A stretch of DNA of 47,595 bases from Pleomorphomonas oryzae DSM 16300 (GCF_000422965.1 NZ_KE383965.1:1-47595), one strand, 5' to 3'; shown: positions 1-8,117, numbered from the stretch's first letter. Program-made: numbers and translations. The notes: generated from the letters alone by a model not told the origin.

Positions 1-63
1 CTTGGCTACAGGACACCCGCAGAGGTATTCAAAGACTTCATCTCTGTTGCGCTTCAAACGTGA
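1..63 (+). pseudogene. C-terminal end of a DDE-type IS transposase, cut by the window edge
   Basis: The first 20 codons read LGYRTPAEVFKDFISVALQT and then a TGA stop. The LGYRTPAEVF string is the typical last motif of DDE transposases of the IS3 or IS30 type, where it follows the catalytic glutamate. Only the tail is visible, so I cannot tell whether the gene is whole upstream of the window or already truncated, nor assign the family firmly. It lies just ahead of the repeat that received the IS110 insertion, so two unrelated mobile elements meet here. Confidence 0.6.
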
Positions 64-100
64 ATCCATCCTTCGCCTGCGCGAAGGATGACAGTATGAT
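61..100. repeat. REPIN-like repeat, single arm
   Basis: A perfect 9-bp stem (ATCCTTCGC at 68-76 with GCGAAGGAT at 81-89, loop CTGC) is followed by GACAG, as in the other arms of the family. The GATAT side is missing on the left, where the transposase tail ends. Confidence 0.7.
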
Positions 101-131
101 ATGGGCGGTTCACCGCTAACCGCCTGTGCTC

Positions 132-153
132 CAGCTATAAATCTCCTGTCATC
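132..153. repeat. REPIN-like arm, left part, split by IS110
   Basis: The AT-rich box (TATAAATCT) and CTGTCATC of a standard arm stop abruptly at the IS end. The rest of the same arm resumes at 1357. Joining the two parts restores a normal family member. Confidence 0.75.
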
Positions 154-1111
154 AACTCTGTTGGGCACTGAGGTCCCTCAGTCTTGCGTTGAGGATGACG
201 ATAATCTTTCTCATGAGGGCTCCGATGGCGACAATCGGCCTCTTTCCGTTCTGGATAAGGCGTTGATAGGCATCGCGTAATGGTCCCTTTGCTCGGCTAG
301 CGGCGAGTGCTGCCAGGAAGAGGAGACGGCGCACCTCGGAGCGTCCGCCGCGCATGGTCCTGTGTCCCCTGAACTGCCCGCTGTCATTGGCGTGCGGAGC
401 GACCCCGGCCAGCGAGGCTGCCTGCCGTCGCTGCAAGGTACCGAGCTCGGGCATGTGGGCCAGGAGGGCGGCGGCGGTGATGGTGCCAACACCTGGCAGG
501 CTCTGCATTTCCCGGAAGGCAGCGCGGAGCTGCGGGCTCTTGTCGATCAGCGACTCGATCTCCGCCTCGATGGTCTCGATCTGACCGATGATGGTCCGCA
601 GCATGGTGGCACAGGACGTCTTGATCACCTTGCCGGCCGGACCTTTTGCCCGGTTCTGCTCGGCCACCTTCATGGCAACGAGGTCTTCGCGCCGGGCCAC
701 CAGATCGGTCAGCATCTTCCGGTCGGCCTCCGGTGGCAGGAACAGGGACAGATGCTCCCAGCGGTCCTTGCCGTAGCGGGCCAGTGCCTCGGCATCAAGG
801 GCATCCGTTTTGGCCAAGGTGCCGAAGGAGCGGATGAAAGCCTTTACCTTCAAGGCATCCACCCGGTGGCAGGCAATGCCGGCGGCCATCAGTTTGACCA
901 GAAGGACATGCTCATGCCCACCGGTCGGCTCGCAGACGGCAAGGTCCCCCCGCTCGATACCCTTCAGAAAGCGGCGGATGGCAGCGGCGCTATTGTCGAT
1001 CACGCAAGGCTTCGCTGTAGATGAGGAGGAACGCGCCTCGAAGACGGTCAGCGTGTCCTTTGATACGTCGAAGCCCAGAACGATGTCGGGCGCGTGCTGC
1101 AAGAAGGCCAT
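152..1111 (-). CDS. IS110 family transposase (bridge-RNA-guided recombinase)
   Basis: A 319-residue DEDD transposase. The N-terminal RuvC-like domain shows D15 in GFDVSK, E61 in CEPTGGHE, and the paired aspartates D103 and D106 in KTDALDAEAL. The C-terminal Tnp20 domain has SLPGVGTITAAALLA at about 204-218 and ASLAGVAPHANDSGQFRG at about 231-248, including the conserved serine used for strand exchange in this family. Full length. A ribosome site (GGAAGGA) lies 9 bases before the ATG. The stop codon overlaps the element end, so the gene is whole and probably active. Known biology: IS110 enzymes use an element-encoded bridge RNA to pick donor and target DNA. Confidence 0.96.
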   Translation of the reverse strand: MAFLQHAPDIVLGFDVSKDTLTVFEARSSSSTAKPCVIDNSAAAIRRFLKGIERGDLAVCEPTGGHEHVLLVKLMAAGIACHRVDALKVKAFIRSFGTLAKTDALDAEALARYGKDRWEHLSLFLPPEADRKMLTDLVARREDLVAMKVAEQNRAKGPAGKVIKTSCATMLRTIIGQIETIEAEIESLIDKSPQLRAAFREMQSLPGVGTITAAALLAHMPELGTLQRRQAASLAGVAPHANDSGQFRGHRTMRGGRSEVRRLLFLAALAASRAKGPLRDAYQRLIQNGKRPIVAIGALMRKIIVILNARLRDLSAQQS

Positions 1112-1142
1112 GATGTGCTATCCTTCCCAAGTTGGGCCACCA

Positions 1143-1330
1143 TGAGCTTCGGATTGTTCTCGGGCGTGGGTCTGATCGGCAAGGATTAGGCCCCAGAGAC
1201 CCCATCAACTCTCCAAGCGAATGATGGGAGATGGCAGGGAGCCTTGATGACATCGGGTGAAAGCCCGATCCTCGCCCGGTCGCCTGCCACCGGCCTCTCC
1301 GGGGCTTTCAACCGGCCGGAGAGGCCGCCT
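1143..1330 (-). ncRNA. Predicted IS110 bridge RNA with readable guides
   Basis: Read 5' to 3' on the minus strand. A 5' stem-loop comes first (11 bp, 1316-1326 with 1292-1302). Then a target-binding loop: lower stem 1283-1289 with 1232-1238, left target guide GCGAGGAT (1275-1268), apical hairpin 1264-1269 with 1252-1257, right target guide TGTCATC (1252-1246). Then a donor-binding loop: left donor guide AGAGTTGAT (1212-1204), apical stem 1197-1202 with 1168-1173, right donor guide GAACAATC (1159-1152). The left donor guide equals the element's own end at 159-151. The right donor guide is complementary to its other end at 1359-1352. The target guides spell GCGAGGATGACA, the repeat core. Guide order matches the published IS621 scheme. 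Exact RNA ends are not visible. Confidence 0.85.
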
Positions 1331-1356
1331 TCAACCTACCGCAGCGAAAACGAACA

Positions 1357-1414
1357 ATCCCCGCGAAGGCGGGGACCTCGGGCAGGATAGAGTGGGCGGC
1401 CGATATCGCGCTCC
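1357..1414. repeat. REPIN-like arm, right part, split by IS110
   Basis: It resumes at ATCCCCGC, with stem CCCCGC/GCGGGG, then GACCTCGGGCAGG, then the GATATC box at 1402-1407. It joins the left part at 132-153. Confidence 0.8.
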
Positions 1415-1434
1415 CTGCTCCTCTCAGGTCCGGC

Positions 1435-1677
1435 TCACTCGATCCAGGTCTTGCCGTCTTCGATGCTGCAGCCGTAGGGCGGCAACACGGAGCCGAAGGT
1501 GCTGTGGAGCTTGTCGCAGCCCCATTTGCGCAGCGGCAGCGGCATGCGGCTGTTGAGCTCGATACCCACTTCGTCATAGGGGGTGTCGGTGTTGCTGACG
1601 TAGCTGTACCAGCGCCAGCCGAAGGTGACGGCCAGGGCGACGACGATCAGAAGCACCATGGACAGAAGCTTTCTCAT
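1435..1677 (-). CDS. Small membrane-anchored hypothetical protein
   Basis: An 80-residue product I do not recognise. Residues about 4-20 (LLSMVLLIVVALAVTFG) form one hydrophobic segment, either an uncleaved anchor or a signal peptide. The rest is polar, with two cysteines (C54 and C70) that could form a disulfide outside the membrane, and it ends KTWIE. The ATG has AAGGGA 8 bases upstream, which supports the start. It stands alone between the IS-interrupted repeat and the NTPase gene. No function can be inferred. Confidence 0.6.
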   Translation of the reverse strand: MRKLLSMVLLIVVALAVTFGWRWYSYVSNTDTPYDEVGIELNSRMPLPLRKWGCDKLHSTFGSVLPPYGCSIEDGKTWIE

Positions 1678-1810
1678 GCTGAAAATCCCTTCAAAACAAA
1701 TGGCTTGATAGCGGCAATATCCCTGTGCGCGCTGTCATCGTCTAGGTGCTTTTCCCGTGGCTAGCTAGAGGCTGCCAGGATTTAGTTGCGGAAAACCGGC
1801 GAGGCGGGGC

Positions 1811-2344
1811 CTAGAGGCGCTCCATCACGAAATCCGCCCGCGCCTCGATGCTCGTGCGCGGCAGTTCGATCACCTCATAGCCGAGGGCGGCGTAGGTTTC
1901 GGCCATCATCTGCGCCGTCGCCTCGGCTTCCTTCCCGTCCTGCTTGCGCTCGGCGTCCTGGGCGAAGATCGCTTGCCAGTAGGGGGCGAGGAAGACCGTG
2001 CGGTTGTAGCGGAACCGCCGCGCCGCTGCCTCGATATGGGCGGGAACCGGCAGATCGATCAGCCGGAGATAGCCGACGATGTCGGGCAGGCCTCGATCCA
2101 TCACCACCGGCCCGGCCATCGCCTCGGCCTCGTGATGGGAGCGGAGCTCCCAGCCCAGCATCAGCTCGGCATAGAGCGCGCGGTCGCCCCACGGCAGGGC
2201 CGGCCCGCCGATCGCCACCTGGTCGCGGATGATCGCCCGCCCGGCCTCGGGCATGCTCCCGATGCCGCGCCGGGCAAGCGCCTCGATCAACGTGCTTTTG
2301 CCGGCGCCGGGGCCGCCGGTCACGACGAACAAATGGTCACACAT
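1811..2344 (-). CDS. AAA_28-type P-loop NTPase
   Basis: 177 residues with a Walker A motif near the N-terminus (VVTGGPGAGKST, about 7-18), a DRG motif after a hydrophobic strand (VVMDRGLPD) acting as the switch or Walker B region, and a basic stretch late in the chain (RRFRYNR). This is the layout of short single-domain ATPases and kinases of the AAA_28 group, which probably phosphorylate or sense a small substrate. The substrate is unknown. The start is supported by AGGGATGG before the ATG. Its 5' end faces nirK divergently across about 225 bp. That need not mean co-regulation. Confidence 0.85.
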   Translation of the reverse strand: MCDHLFVVTGGPGAGKSTLIEALARRGIGSMPEAGRAIIRDQVAIGGPALPWGDRALYAELMLGWELRSHHEAEAMAGPVVMDRGLPDIVGYLRLIDLPVPAHIEAAARRFRYNRTVFLAPYWQAIFAQDAERKQDGKEAEATAQMMAETYAALGYEVIELPRTSIEARADFVMERL

Positions 2345-2570
2345 GTGCCATCCCTGATTTGGACTTGATGGGGGGAAGTGCGCCGGCGCCGCAGCCGCGA
2401 AGCGCGCGGAGGGCCTATTGCCGGGCAGGACAGCAGGATAGCCGCTGACCGGCGGAACGGCAATGGTCGGCGCCTGCCTGAAGACGCTCTACTTTTCCGA
2501 GAAAGTGAAAACTTGCGGCACAAAGTAGGGTTATTGTGCCCGGGCGCTTCGGCGCACAGAGGAGGATAGC

Positions 2571-3695
2571 ATGCTCACACGCCGCACCGCTCTCTTGGGC
2601 GCCGCAGCCCTTGCAACGACCGCGTCCGTCGCTCTCGCCGCGTCGGAATCGGACGATCCCACCGGCGGCACTGTTGCCGACCCCAAGGTGTTCGCCACGC
2701 TGAAGCGGGTCAAGGGCGAGCTGGTGCCACCGCCCGCCGTCATGGCGCACGACCAGGTGGCCAAGGGCGATCCCGTCATCGTCGAGTTCCGGATGACCAT
2801 TGCCGAGAAGAAGCTGGTGATCGACGCCGAGGGTACCACCTTCCAGGCGCTGACCTTCGAAGGCTCCATGCCCGGCCCGACCATGGTGGTGCACCAGGGC
2901 GACTATGTCGAGCTGACGCTGGTCAACCCCGACACCAACACCATGCCGCACAACATCGACTTCCACGGCGCCACCGGTGCCATGGGCGGCTCGCAGCTGA
3001 CGCTGGTCAACCCCGGCGAGCAGGCGACGCTGCGCTTCCAGGCAAGGCGCGCCGGCGTGTTCCTCTACCACTGCGCGCCTCCCGGCATGACCGCCTGGCA
3101 TGTGATGTCCGGCATGAGCGGCACGCTGATGGTGCTACCGCGCGATGGCCTCAAGGATGCCGACGGCAAGCGCCTTGCCTATGATCGCGTCTATACCCTC
3201 GGCGAGTTCGACCTCTACGTGCCGCGCGACGAGAAGGGCGCCTTCAGGAGCTACGAGAGCGCCGGCGACGCCTTCGCCGACACGGTCGAGGTGATGAAGA
3301 AGCTGATCCCCAGCCACGTGGTGTTCAATGGCAAGGTCGGCTCTCTCACCGGCGACAACGCGCTGAAGGCCAAGACGGGAGAGACGGTGATGTTCATCCA
3401 CTCATCCGCGCTGATGGACTGCCGGCCGCACCTGATCGGCGGCCATGGCGACTGGGTGTGGGAGCAGGGCAAGTTCGCCAACCCGCCGCAGCGCGATCTC
3501 GAGACCTGGCTGATCCGCGGCGGCAGCGCCGGCGCCATGATCTACACCTTCCTGCAGCCGGGCACCTATGCCTATGTCGACCATAACCTGATCCTGGCCG
3601 AACAGCTCGGCGCCACCGCCCACGTCGAGGTGGAAGGCATCTGGAAGCACGAGCTGATGACCCAGGTGAGCGCCCCCGGCCCGATCAAGGCGTGA
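2571..3695 (+). CDS. nirK: Copper-containing nitrite reductase (NO-forming)
   Basis: Reduces nitrite to nitric oxide in the periplasm during denitrification. The 374-residue chain starts with an RR-containing export signal ([21 protein letters not shown]). All copper ligands align with the Alcaligenes/Achromobacter enzymes at a constant offset: type 1 site H127, C168, H177, M182; type 2 site H132, H167, H338; catalytic D130 and H287. The start is backed by GAGGAT just upstream. No nirV partner lies next to it, and I saw no convincing NnrR/FNR box (TTG-N8-CAA) in the 225 bp before it. An intact nirK on its own suggests a partial denitrification pathway, or other steps encoded elsewhere. Confidence 0.97.
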   Translation: MLTRRTALLGAAALATTASVALAASESDDPTGGTVADPKVFATLKRVKGELVPPPAVMAHDQVAKGDPVIVEFRMTIAEKKLVIDAEGTTFQALTFEGSMPGPTMVVHQGDYVELTLVNPDTNTMPHNIDFHGATGAMGGSQLTLVNPGEQATLRFQARRAGVFLYHCAPPGMTAWHVMSGMSGTLMVLPRDGLKDADGKRLAYDRVYTLGEFDLYVPRDEKGAFRSYESAGDAFADTVEVMKKLIPSHVVFNGKVGSLTGDNALKAKTGETVMFIHSSALMDCRPHLIGGHGDWVWEQGKFANPPQRDLETWLIRGGSAGAMIYTFLQPGTYAYVDHNLILAEQLGATAHVEVEGIWKHELMTQVSAPGPIKA

Positions 3696-3718
3696 GCGGA
3701 GCAAACGAGGACAGAGCC

Positions 3719-3742
3719 CATCCCGCGCCGGGCGCGGGGTGG
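3719..3742 (+). terminator. Possible hairpin downstream of nirK
   Basis: A very GC-rich inverted repeat (CCCGCGCC with GGCGCGGG) begins about 25 bp after the nirK stop. It has no T-run, so an intrinsic terminator is uncertain. Confidence 0.35.
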
Positions 3743-3782
3743 CGGCTCCGCCAGGGGCTCCGCGCTAACCACCTGTTCCCAC

Positions 3783-3882
3783 TATATAAATTGTCATTCT
3801 TGCGAAAGCCGCTTGAATTCATTTGTGAATTCAAGGTGGACCTCAGGACGAGAAGGTGAGCGGGTCGTATCGGGCTTCTTGG
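3783..3882. repeat. REPIN-like arm of the long GAATTC hairpin type
   Basis: The arm has TATATAAA and TGTCATTC, then a central palindrome TTGAATTCA...TGAATTCAA in place of the short hairpin, then GACCTCAGG and a GTATCGG end box. Together with the next unit it fills most of the 540-bp gap between nirK and the hydrolase gene. No gene was recognised in this gap. Confidence 0.75.
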
Positions 3883-3887
3883 TATGG

Positions 3888-4070
3888 CGGAGCGCGATAT
3901 CGGCCACTTGCTCTATTCTGCCCGAGATCCTCTGCCTACGCAGAGGAAGGCAGCGGGATAAGGAGGGGCGGCCACCTTTCCATCTGTTCGACTTATATAA
4001 ATCTGTCTTCCTCGGCGTAAGCCGAGGATCTCGGGCAGGATGGGGCGAGGGGCGGATATCGGGCTCCCCG
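3888..4070. repeat. REPIN-like composite (two inverted arms)
   Basis: Left arm with GATATC and stem CCTCTGC/GCAGAGG, a short spacer, then a right arm with TTATATAAATCTGTC, stem CCTCGGC/GCCGAGG, CTCGGGCAGG and GATATC. The two arms use different stem sequences, each self-complementary (the first has one A in the loop). Confidence 0.8.
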
Positions 4071-4083
4071 CCACAATCGCAAA

Positions 4084-4111
4084 GGAGAGCGCATGGCATC
4101 ATGCACTCTCC
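4084..4111. repeat. Second palindromic repeat family, copy 1
   Basis: A near-perfect hairpin: GGAGAG pairs with CTCTCC, and inside it GCATG pairs with CATGC around GCAT. A related copy lies at 21126-21151 with the same GCATCATGCACTCTC half. It is unrelated to the GATAT-box family. Confidence 0.6.
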
Positions 4112-4235
4112 AAAGGTGTCAGGGCAATCGGCCTGTTGCGATGACGCAAAGCCACGGCGCGTCATCTTCGTCGGGACCGATCCTGTCGGGTCGCGATGGC
4201 GGACGAGACGACCGCGTCCCTCATTGCCTGTGCGT

Positions 4236-5090
4236 CTACGGGGTTTTCCCGTCGCCGGCCTTTGGCAACATGGGCGCCGGCTTTGTCGCCTTCACGGTCT
4301 CGTCGGTGCCGAGGAACGTCAGCACGACGCGCGCGAACTCCGTTGGCGCCTCGTACATCAGGCCATGCGTCGCGTTCTTGAACTGAACCAGCCACGCGCC
4401 GGGGACCGCCGCCGACAGCACTTTCGAGCTTTCGGGGTAGACGACGGTGTCCGCGGTGCCGACGACGAACATCACCTGGTTGGTGACACCGGAGATGCGA
4501 TTCATCGGCGTCTTCCAGTGCGTGGTCGCCTCGATCTGGCGAGCAACGATCGGATTGTCGACGGTCCTGTTCTTGAAAACCGCGGCGACATTGCTGCCAT
4601 CGGTCGACGTCGCGTGGATGATTGCCTTGCCGAACCGCTGCGGATAGGTGAGCAACAGCTCCTGCGTGATGGTGCTGCCCATGGAATAGCCGAGCACGTC
4701 CGTCTTCTTGACCCCGAGGGCGTCCAGCAAACCGATGACGTCGTCTGCGAACAGCTTGTAGGTAAACGTCGTATCGTTGGCAGTCGTATGCCCCATGCCG
4801 CGATTATCCAGCAAGATGAGCTGGTATTTCTTTGCCAGAGCGGCGACGATCTGCTTGGGCCAGTCCTCGGCGGTGCCGCCCAACCCCATGATCATCACCA
4901 GAGGCGTGCCCGAACCGACGAGTTTGTAGCCGATATCAATGCCGTTGGCATGAACCTGACGGATGGCATAGCCTTGGCCGTCGCGACCGATGATCTTGCC
5001 CACCGGCTTGATTTGCTGTGCCATGACACCGCTGATCCCGAAAACCAGCGCTATGGCGAATGTACAGAGGCGCCACGAAAGTCTCATCAT
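4236..5090 (-). CDS. Exported alpha/beta hydrolase
   Basis: 284 residues. A Sec signal peptide (about 1-24, ending SGVMA) precedes an alpha/beta hydrolase fold. The oxyanion-hole region MGLGGTAEDWP, the LLDNRGMG strand, the nucleophile elbow GYSMGS (Ser) and a late catalytic His in NATHGLM are all present. This is a periplasmic or secreted esterase/hydrolase of unknown substrate. The frame is open further upstream, but the signal peptide and TAAGGGC before the ATG fix the start at 5090 (5087 also possible). It is divergent from the PhoX gene, with about 300 bp between them in which I see no other gene. Confidence 0.85.
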   Translation of the reverse strand: MMRLSWRLCTFAIALVFGISGVMAQQIKPVGKIIGRDGQGYAIRQVHANGIDIGYKLVGSGTPLVMIMGLGGTAEDWPKQIVAALAKKYQLILLDNRGMGHTTANDTTFTYKLFADDVIGLLDALGVKKTDVLGYSMGSTITQELLLTYPQRFGKAIIHATSTDGSNVAAVFKNRTVDNPIVARQIEATTHWKTPMNRISGVTNQVMFVVGTADTVVYPESSKVLSAAVPGAWLVQFKNATHGLMYEAPTEFARVVLTFLGTDETVKATKPAPMLPKAGDGKTP

Positions 5091-5395
5091 CGAAGCCCTT
5101 ATCTGCTGTCCGGCGAGCCGAATCGGTGCGCCGCATGACGTTCCATTTGTCGGGCTGTAGTCGTAATTGTACCAGTCGGCGAAACTACTTGCGCTCAAGG
5201 GCGCGATGTCGTCAAAACGCGCGCAGGCAGTGCCCTCCAGCATCGGGCGGCGCGACCCATCGATCCGTCTGCGGTAAGGCCAGCGGGACCTGAGGTGGTA
5301 TGCAAGATGGCCGCCGGACAATGATGTACGTAGTGTCACGCAGGCGTTATGCGATGGGTTTATTGCGGTTGTCTCCCACCCTCGGAGACACCCCA

Positions 5396-7033
5396 ATGAA
5401 CCGTCATGTCCTTTTCGCCTCAACGGCGCTCGCCCTTGCGTCTCTCCCCGCCTTCGCCGGCGATCTGGCGTGGACGTCCGTGTCCGCCAACCCGCGTGAG
5501 GACGGCAAGACCGCCGAGGACATCCTTTCGCCGGAGATCAAGGAAGTGATCGCCGCCAAGGGCGACATGAAGCTGGAAAACCCCTCCGACCACCTTTCCC
5601 ATTACGGCTACGGCAGCGACGGCCCGATGGCGCCCGCCGCCGGCGACGTCCAGGCCAAGGGTCACAACGTCGAGGCCACCAAGACCGAGCCCGACAAGAA
5701 CACCTATCTGGTGCTCGACGGACAGAAGGGGCCGGACGCCGCCTACAATTACGGCAGCCATTTCCTGTTCCAGGGGCATGAAAACGCCCCGGTCGGCACC
5801 GATAGCGCCGTTTACGGCGGCCTCACCCGCATCAACCTCGACGCCGACGACGCCCATCGCGTCACGCTGATGCAGTCCAAGACGGTGGACGGCCGCGGCC
5901 TGCCGATGATCGACGGCTCCACCTGGGATCCGTTCGCCCGCGTCCTCCTGCTCACCTCCGAGGAAGGCACAGAGGGCGGCGTCTGGTCGGCGACCACTGA
6001 CTTCCCATCGACGGTGCGCGACATCTCCACCGTCACCGGCCGCGCCTCCTATGAAGGCGTGCAGCTTGCCTCCGACGGCTCGGTCTGGCTGGTCGAGGAC
6101 AACGGTGGCAAGGGTGGCGACAAGACCAAGAACGCCAAGCAGCCGAATTCCTTCATCTACCGCCTCATTCCCACTGACAAGGCCGACCTCAGCAAGGGCG
6201 GCAAGCTAGAGGTGCTGCAGGTGATCGGCACGGACGGCCAGCCGATGGTCTTCCACAAGGGCCAGAATGACGCCGACATCCTGTCGGACGGCATGAAGGC
6301 GCTGCACACCTATGGCAACTCATTCAAGACCAAGTGGGTGACGGTGCACGACACCGCCCAGAACACCGGCACCTCGCCGGCCGACACCTTCGACGCCAAC
6401 GAAGCCGCCAAGGCCGCCGGCGGCACGCCGTTCAAGCGGCCGGAGAATGCCCAGTTCCGTCCGGGCTCCGGCTTCAAGGAATACTTCTTCACCGAGACCG
6501 GCGACACCAACGCCAAGACCGAGGCGGGCGAGGAATTCGGCGGCTTCGGCGCCATGTTCAAGCTGGCGCAGGACAGCCCGTCGGCCGATGAGGGCACGCT
6601 CACGATGGTGGTGCGCGGCAATGTCACCCACAGCGGCTTCGACAACATGGCCTTCCTCACCGCCGACAGCCTCGGCGTGGTGGAAGATGCCGGCGACAAG
6701 CTGCACGGCCAGCGCAACGCCCTCGACAGCGCCTATGTGATCGACCTTACCGCCGACTACGGCAAGGTCGGCGCCGACGCGCTCGTCCGCTTCCTTGGCC
6801 AGGGCCGCGACGCCGCCGCCGTCAAGGACGGTGAAATCGGCTCGACCGACGGCAACGGCTTCCAGAACGACGGCGACAACGAGATCACCGGTCTGCATGT
6901 GTCGGATGGCGACGCGTCGGTCGAAGGCCTTGTTGGTACCAAGGTGCCGACGCCGTTCAAGGACGGCTGGCGCGTGTTCTACACCCACCAGCATGGCGAC
7001 AACGTCACCTACGAGATCGTTTCGGCGAAGTGA
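5396..7033 (+). CDS. phoX: PhoX-type alkaline phosphatase (DUF839 family)
   Basis: 545 residues, probably a periplasmic Ca/Fe-dependent phosphatase that releases phosphate from organic esters. An N-terminal Sec signal (ending ASLPAFA) is followed by a beta-propeller-like chain rich in acidic loops. Segments typical of DUF839 include DGSTWDPFARVLLLTSEE and SDGSVWLVEDNGG. The frame is open to 5300, but the ATG at 5396 gives the signal peptide and is the better start. PhoX proteins usually carry a Tat signal; this one looks Sec-like, so it may be a divergent family member. No clear Pho box was seen upstream. An intrinsic terminator follows. Confidence 0.78.
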   Translation: MNRHVLFASTALALASLPAFAGDLAWTSVSANPREDGKTAEDILSPEIKEVIAAKGDMKLENPSDHLSHYGYGSDGPMAPAAGDVQAKGHNVEATKTEPDKNTYLVLDGQKGPDAAYNYGSHFLFQGHENAPVGTDSAVYGGLTRINLDADDAHRVTLMQSKTVDGRGLPMIDGSTWDPFARVLLLTSEEGTEGGVWSATTDFPSTVRDISTVTGRASYEGVQLASDGSVWLVEDNGGKGGDKTKNAKQPNSFIYRLIPTDKADLSKGGKLEVLQVIGTDGQPMVFHKGQNDADILSDGMKALHTYGNSFKTKWVTVHDTAQNTGTSPADTFDANEAAKAAGGTPFKRPENAQFRPGSGFKEYFFTETGDTNAKTEAGEEFGGFGAMFKLAQDSPSADEGTLTMVVRGNVTHSGFDNMAFLTADSLGVVEDAGDKLHGQRNALDSAYVIDLTADYGKVGADALVRFLGQGRDAAAVKDGEIGSTDGNGFQNDGDNEITGLHVSDGDASVEGLVGTKVPTPFKDGWRVFYTHQHGDNVTYEIVSAK

Positions 7034-7058
7034 GGCTTGCGCTTCTTCGGTGAAATCG

Positions 7059-7090
7059 AGCCCGCCCGCGATACCGCGAGCGGGCTTTTG
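7059..7090 (+). terminator. Rho-independent terminator after phoX
   Basis: AGCCCGC (7059-7065) pairs with GCGGGCT (7080-7086). An inner CGCG/CGCG extends the stem around ATAC, and a short T-run follows directly. It starts 26 bp after the stop codon. Confidence 0.85.
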
Positions 7091-7107
7091 CCTGTGAAGT
7101 ATCTGGG

Positions 7108-7281
7108 GTGCCTGATACATCCCTCAGGACCCTCTCGTCCTGAGGTCCTGGCCTCCGCCAGGATGACAGGTTTATATTTATGAAACAAAGACCTGGCCGC
7201 GTAGCGTCACCATCAAGCTGTCATCCTGCGCTTTAGGCGCGGGACCTCAGGCAGGATGGAGCGAGCGGTCGATATGGGTCT
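7108..7281. repeat. REPIN-like composite
   Basis: Left arm with stem CCTGGC/GCCAGG followed by GATGACAG and TTTATATTTATG. Right arm with CTGTCATCC, stem TGCGC/GCGCG, CTCAGGCAGG and CGATATGGG. It fills the gap between phoX and the frameshifted gene. Confidence 0.78.
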
Positions 7282-7319
7282 CCAGGCCCGAAGTCCCGTC
7301 CGGATCATATGCCGGCCAC

Positions 7320-7686
7320 TTACTTCGTCGGCAGGCAGGGCCCGACGTCGCCCGGCTTCACCTTGCCGGCCTGAAGGTCCTTCCATGTGGGAATATTGGG
7401 GTCCGAGCCGCCGATGTAGGAATCGAAGGCCTCCCGGTCTATCTCGATGGCTCGGCCCGAAGAGCTGAACTTGTACAGCCGAGGCAGTCTTGATCGTGCA
7501 GAAATACGTCTGATCGCCCTTGGTGACGTTCCACCCGAGTTGCCCCGACTTGCCGTTGGTGATCTTGCTGACCTTGAAGCCGTCCTGAACCAGCTTTTCC
7601 ATGGTTTCGGCATTGGCCATCGACGGCGCGGCCATGAGGCCAACCGTTGCTGCAACAAGCAAACACTTGCGAAATCGAATACCCAC
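7320..7686 (-). pseudogene. Small exported protein, frameshifted
   Basis: The GTG start at 7686 with GGAG upstream begins VGIRFRKCLLVAATVGL, a clear signal peptide ending PSMANA. The reading frame then continues through TKGDQTYFCTIKTASA. At about 7480 the likely continuation (YKFSSSGRAIEIDREAFDSY) moves to the next frame and runs to a TAA at 7320. Removing one base near GGCTGTACAAG restores an open frame of about 120 codons. It is therefore either a recent pseudogene or a sequencing error. The family is not recognised. It precedes two lipoprotein genes in the same orientation. Confidence 0.7.
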
Positions 7687-7724
7687 CTTACTCCTCCCGT
7701 TGGTTCGTCGTGGCAGCGCCCGCC

Positions 7725-8117
7725 TCAGCGGGGCACGCCCATGGCCTTGAGCCGTTCCTCGCGGACACGGATGATCTCGTCCCCGGCGCGGTCCCAGATC
7801 TTGGTTCGAAGTTTCCATTCAAAATCATCGAACTTGAAAGCGGGTACGCCATCCGCCCTGGCGCGCATCTGGAGCAGCAATTCTTCCGCCTCGCAGTCGC
7901 TTTCGCCGGCATGGATCGGAACATGAATGTCGTCGGTCTTGAACCACTTCGGGTCGTCAAAAGCCCGCTTTCGCGCGTGTTCAACGGCACAATCTAAGTA
8001 GGTTTGAGCTTCCGGATATTTGAAGGCGGAAGCCATCTGGATTCTGGGCGATGTAACGCACGATGTGAGAGCGAGACAGCCCGCGAGCGCAAAGCCGGCG
8101 AAACCGAGTTTAGCCAC
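7725..8117 (-). CDS. Putative lipoprotein, paralog B of a tandem pair
   Basis: 130 residues of unknown family. The N-terminal signal ends in a lipobox (ALAGCLALTSC), so the mature protein should be lipid-anchored at a conserved cysteine. The globular part has three further cysteines and ends in a helix with the WDRA motif shared with its neighbour. The GTG start is chosen because GGGGAAA precedes it and because it gives exactly the same length (393 bp) and the same first residues (VAKLGF) as the upstream paralog. The two genes clearly arose by tandem duplication, followed by strong divergence of the mature region. Confidence 0.75.
   Translation of the reverse strand: MAKLGFAGFALAGCLALTSCVTSPRIQMASAFKYPEAQTYLDCAVEHARKRAFDDPKWFKTDDIHVPIHAGESDCEAEELLLQMRARADGVPAFKFDDFEWKLRTKIWDRAGDEIIRVREERLKAMGVPR

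Larger units (their letters stand above)
151..1356 (-). mobile_element. IS110-group insertion sequence, about 1206 bp
   Basis: The element holds one transposase gene on the minus strand, a 245-bp 5' non-coding end and almost no 3' non-coding end, the layout of the IS110 group (IS621 is similar in size). There are no terminal inverted repeats, as expected. The boundaries come from the interrupted repeat: CTGTCATC on the left and ATCCCCGCG on the right share ATC, which is probably the target core. Read on the minus strand, the element starts GATTGTTCG and ends AGAGTTGAT. Both strings recur inside its own 5' non-coding RNA as donor guides, which supports these ends to within the 3-bp core. Confidence 0.88.

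Noticed and set aside
2500-2530. An NnrR/FNR box before nirK (CTTGCGGCACAAAG)
   Set aside because: The half-sites TTG and CAA are only 5 bp apart, not 8, so it does not fit the consensus.
3813-5138. A long open frame (441 codons) on the plus strand
   Set aside because: It runs through repeats and then antisense to the well-supported hydrolase gene; composition is that of a shadow frame.
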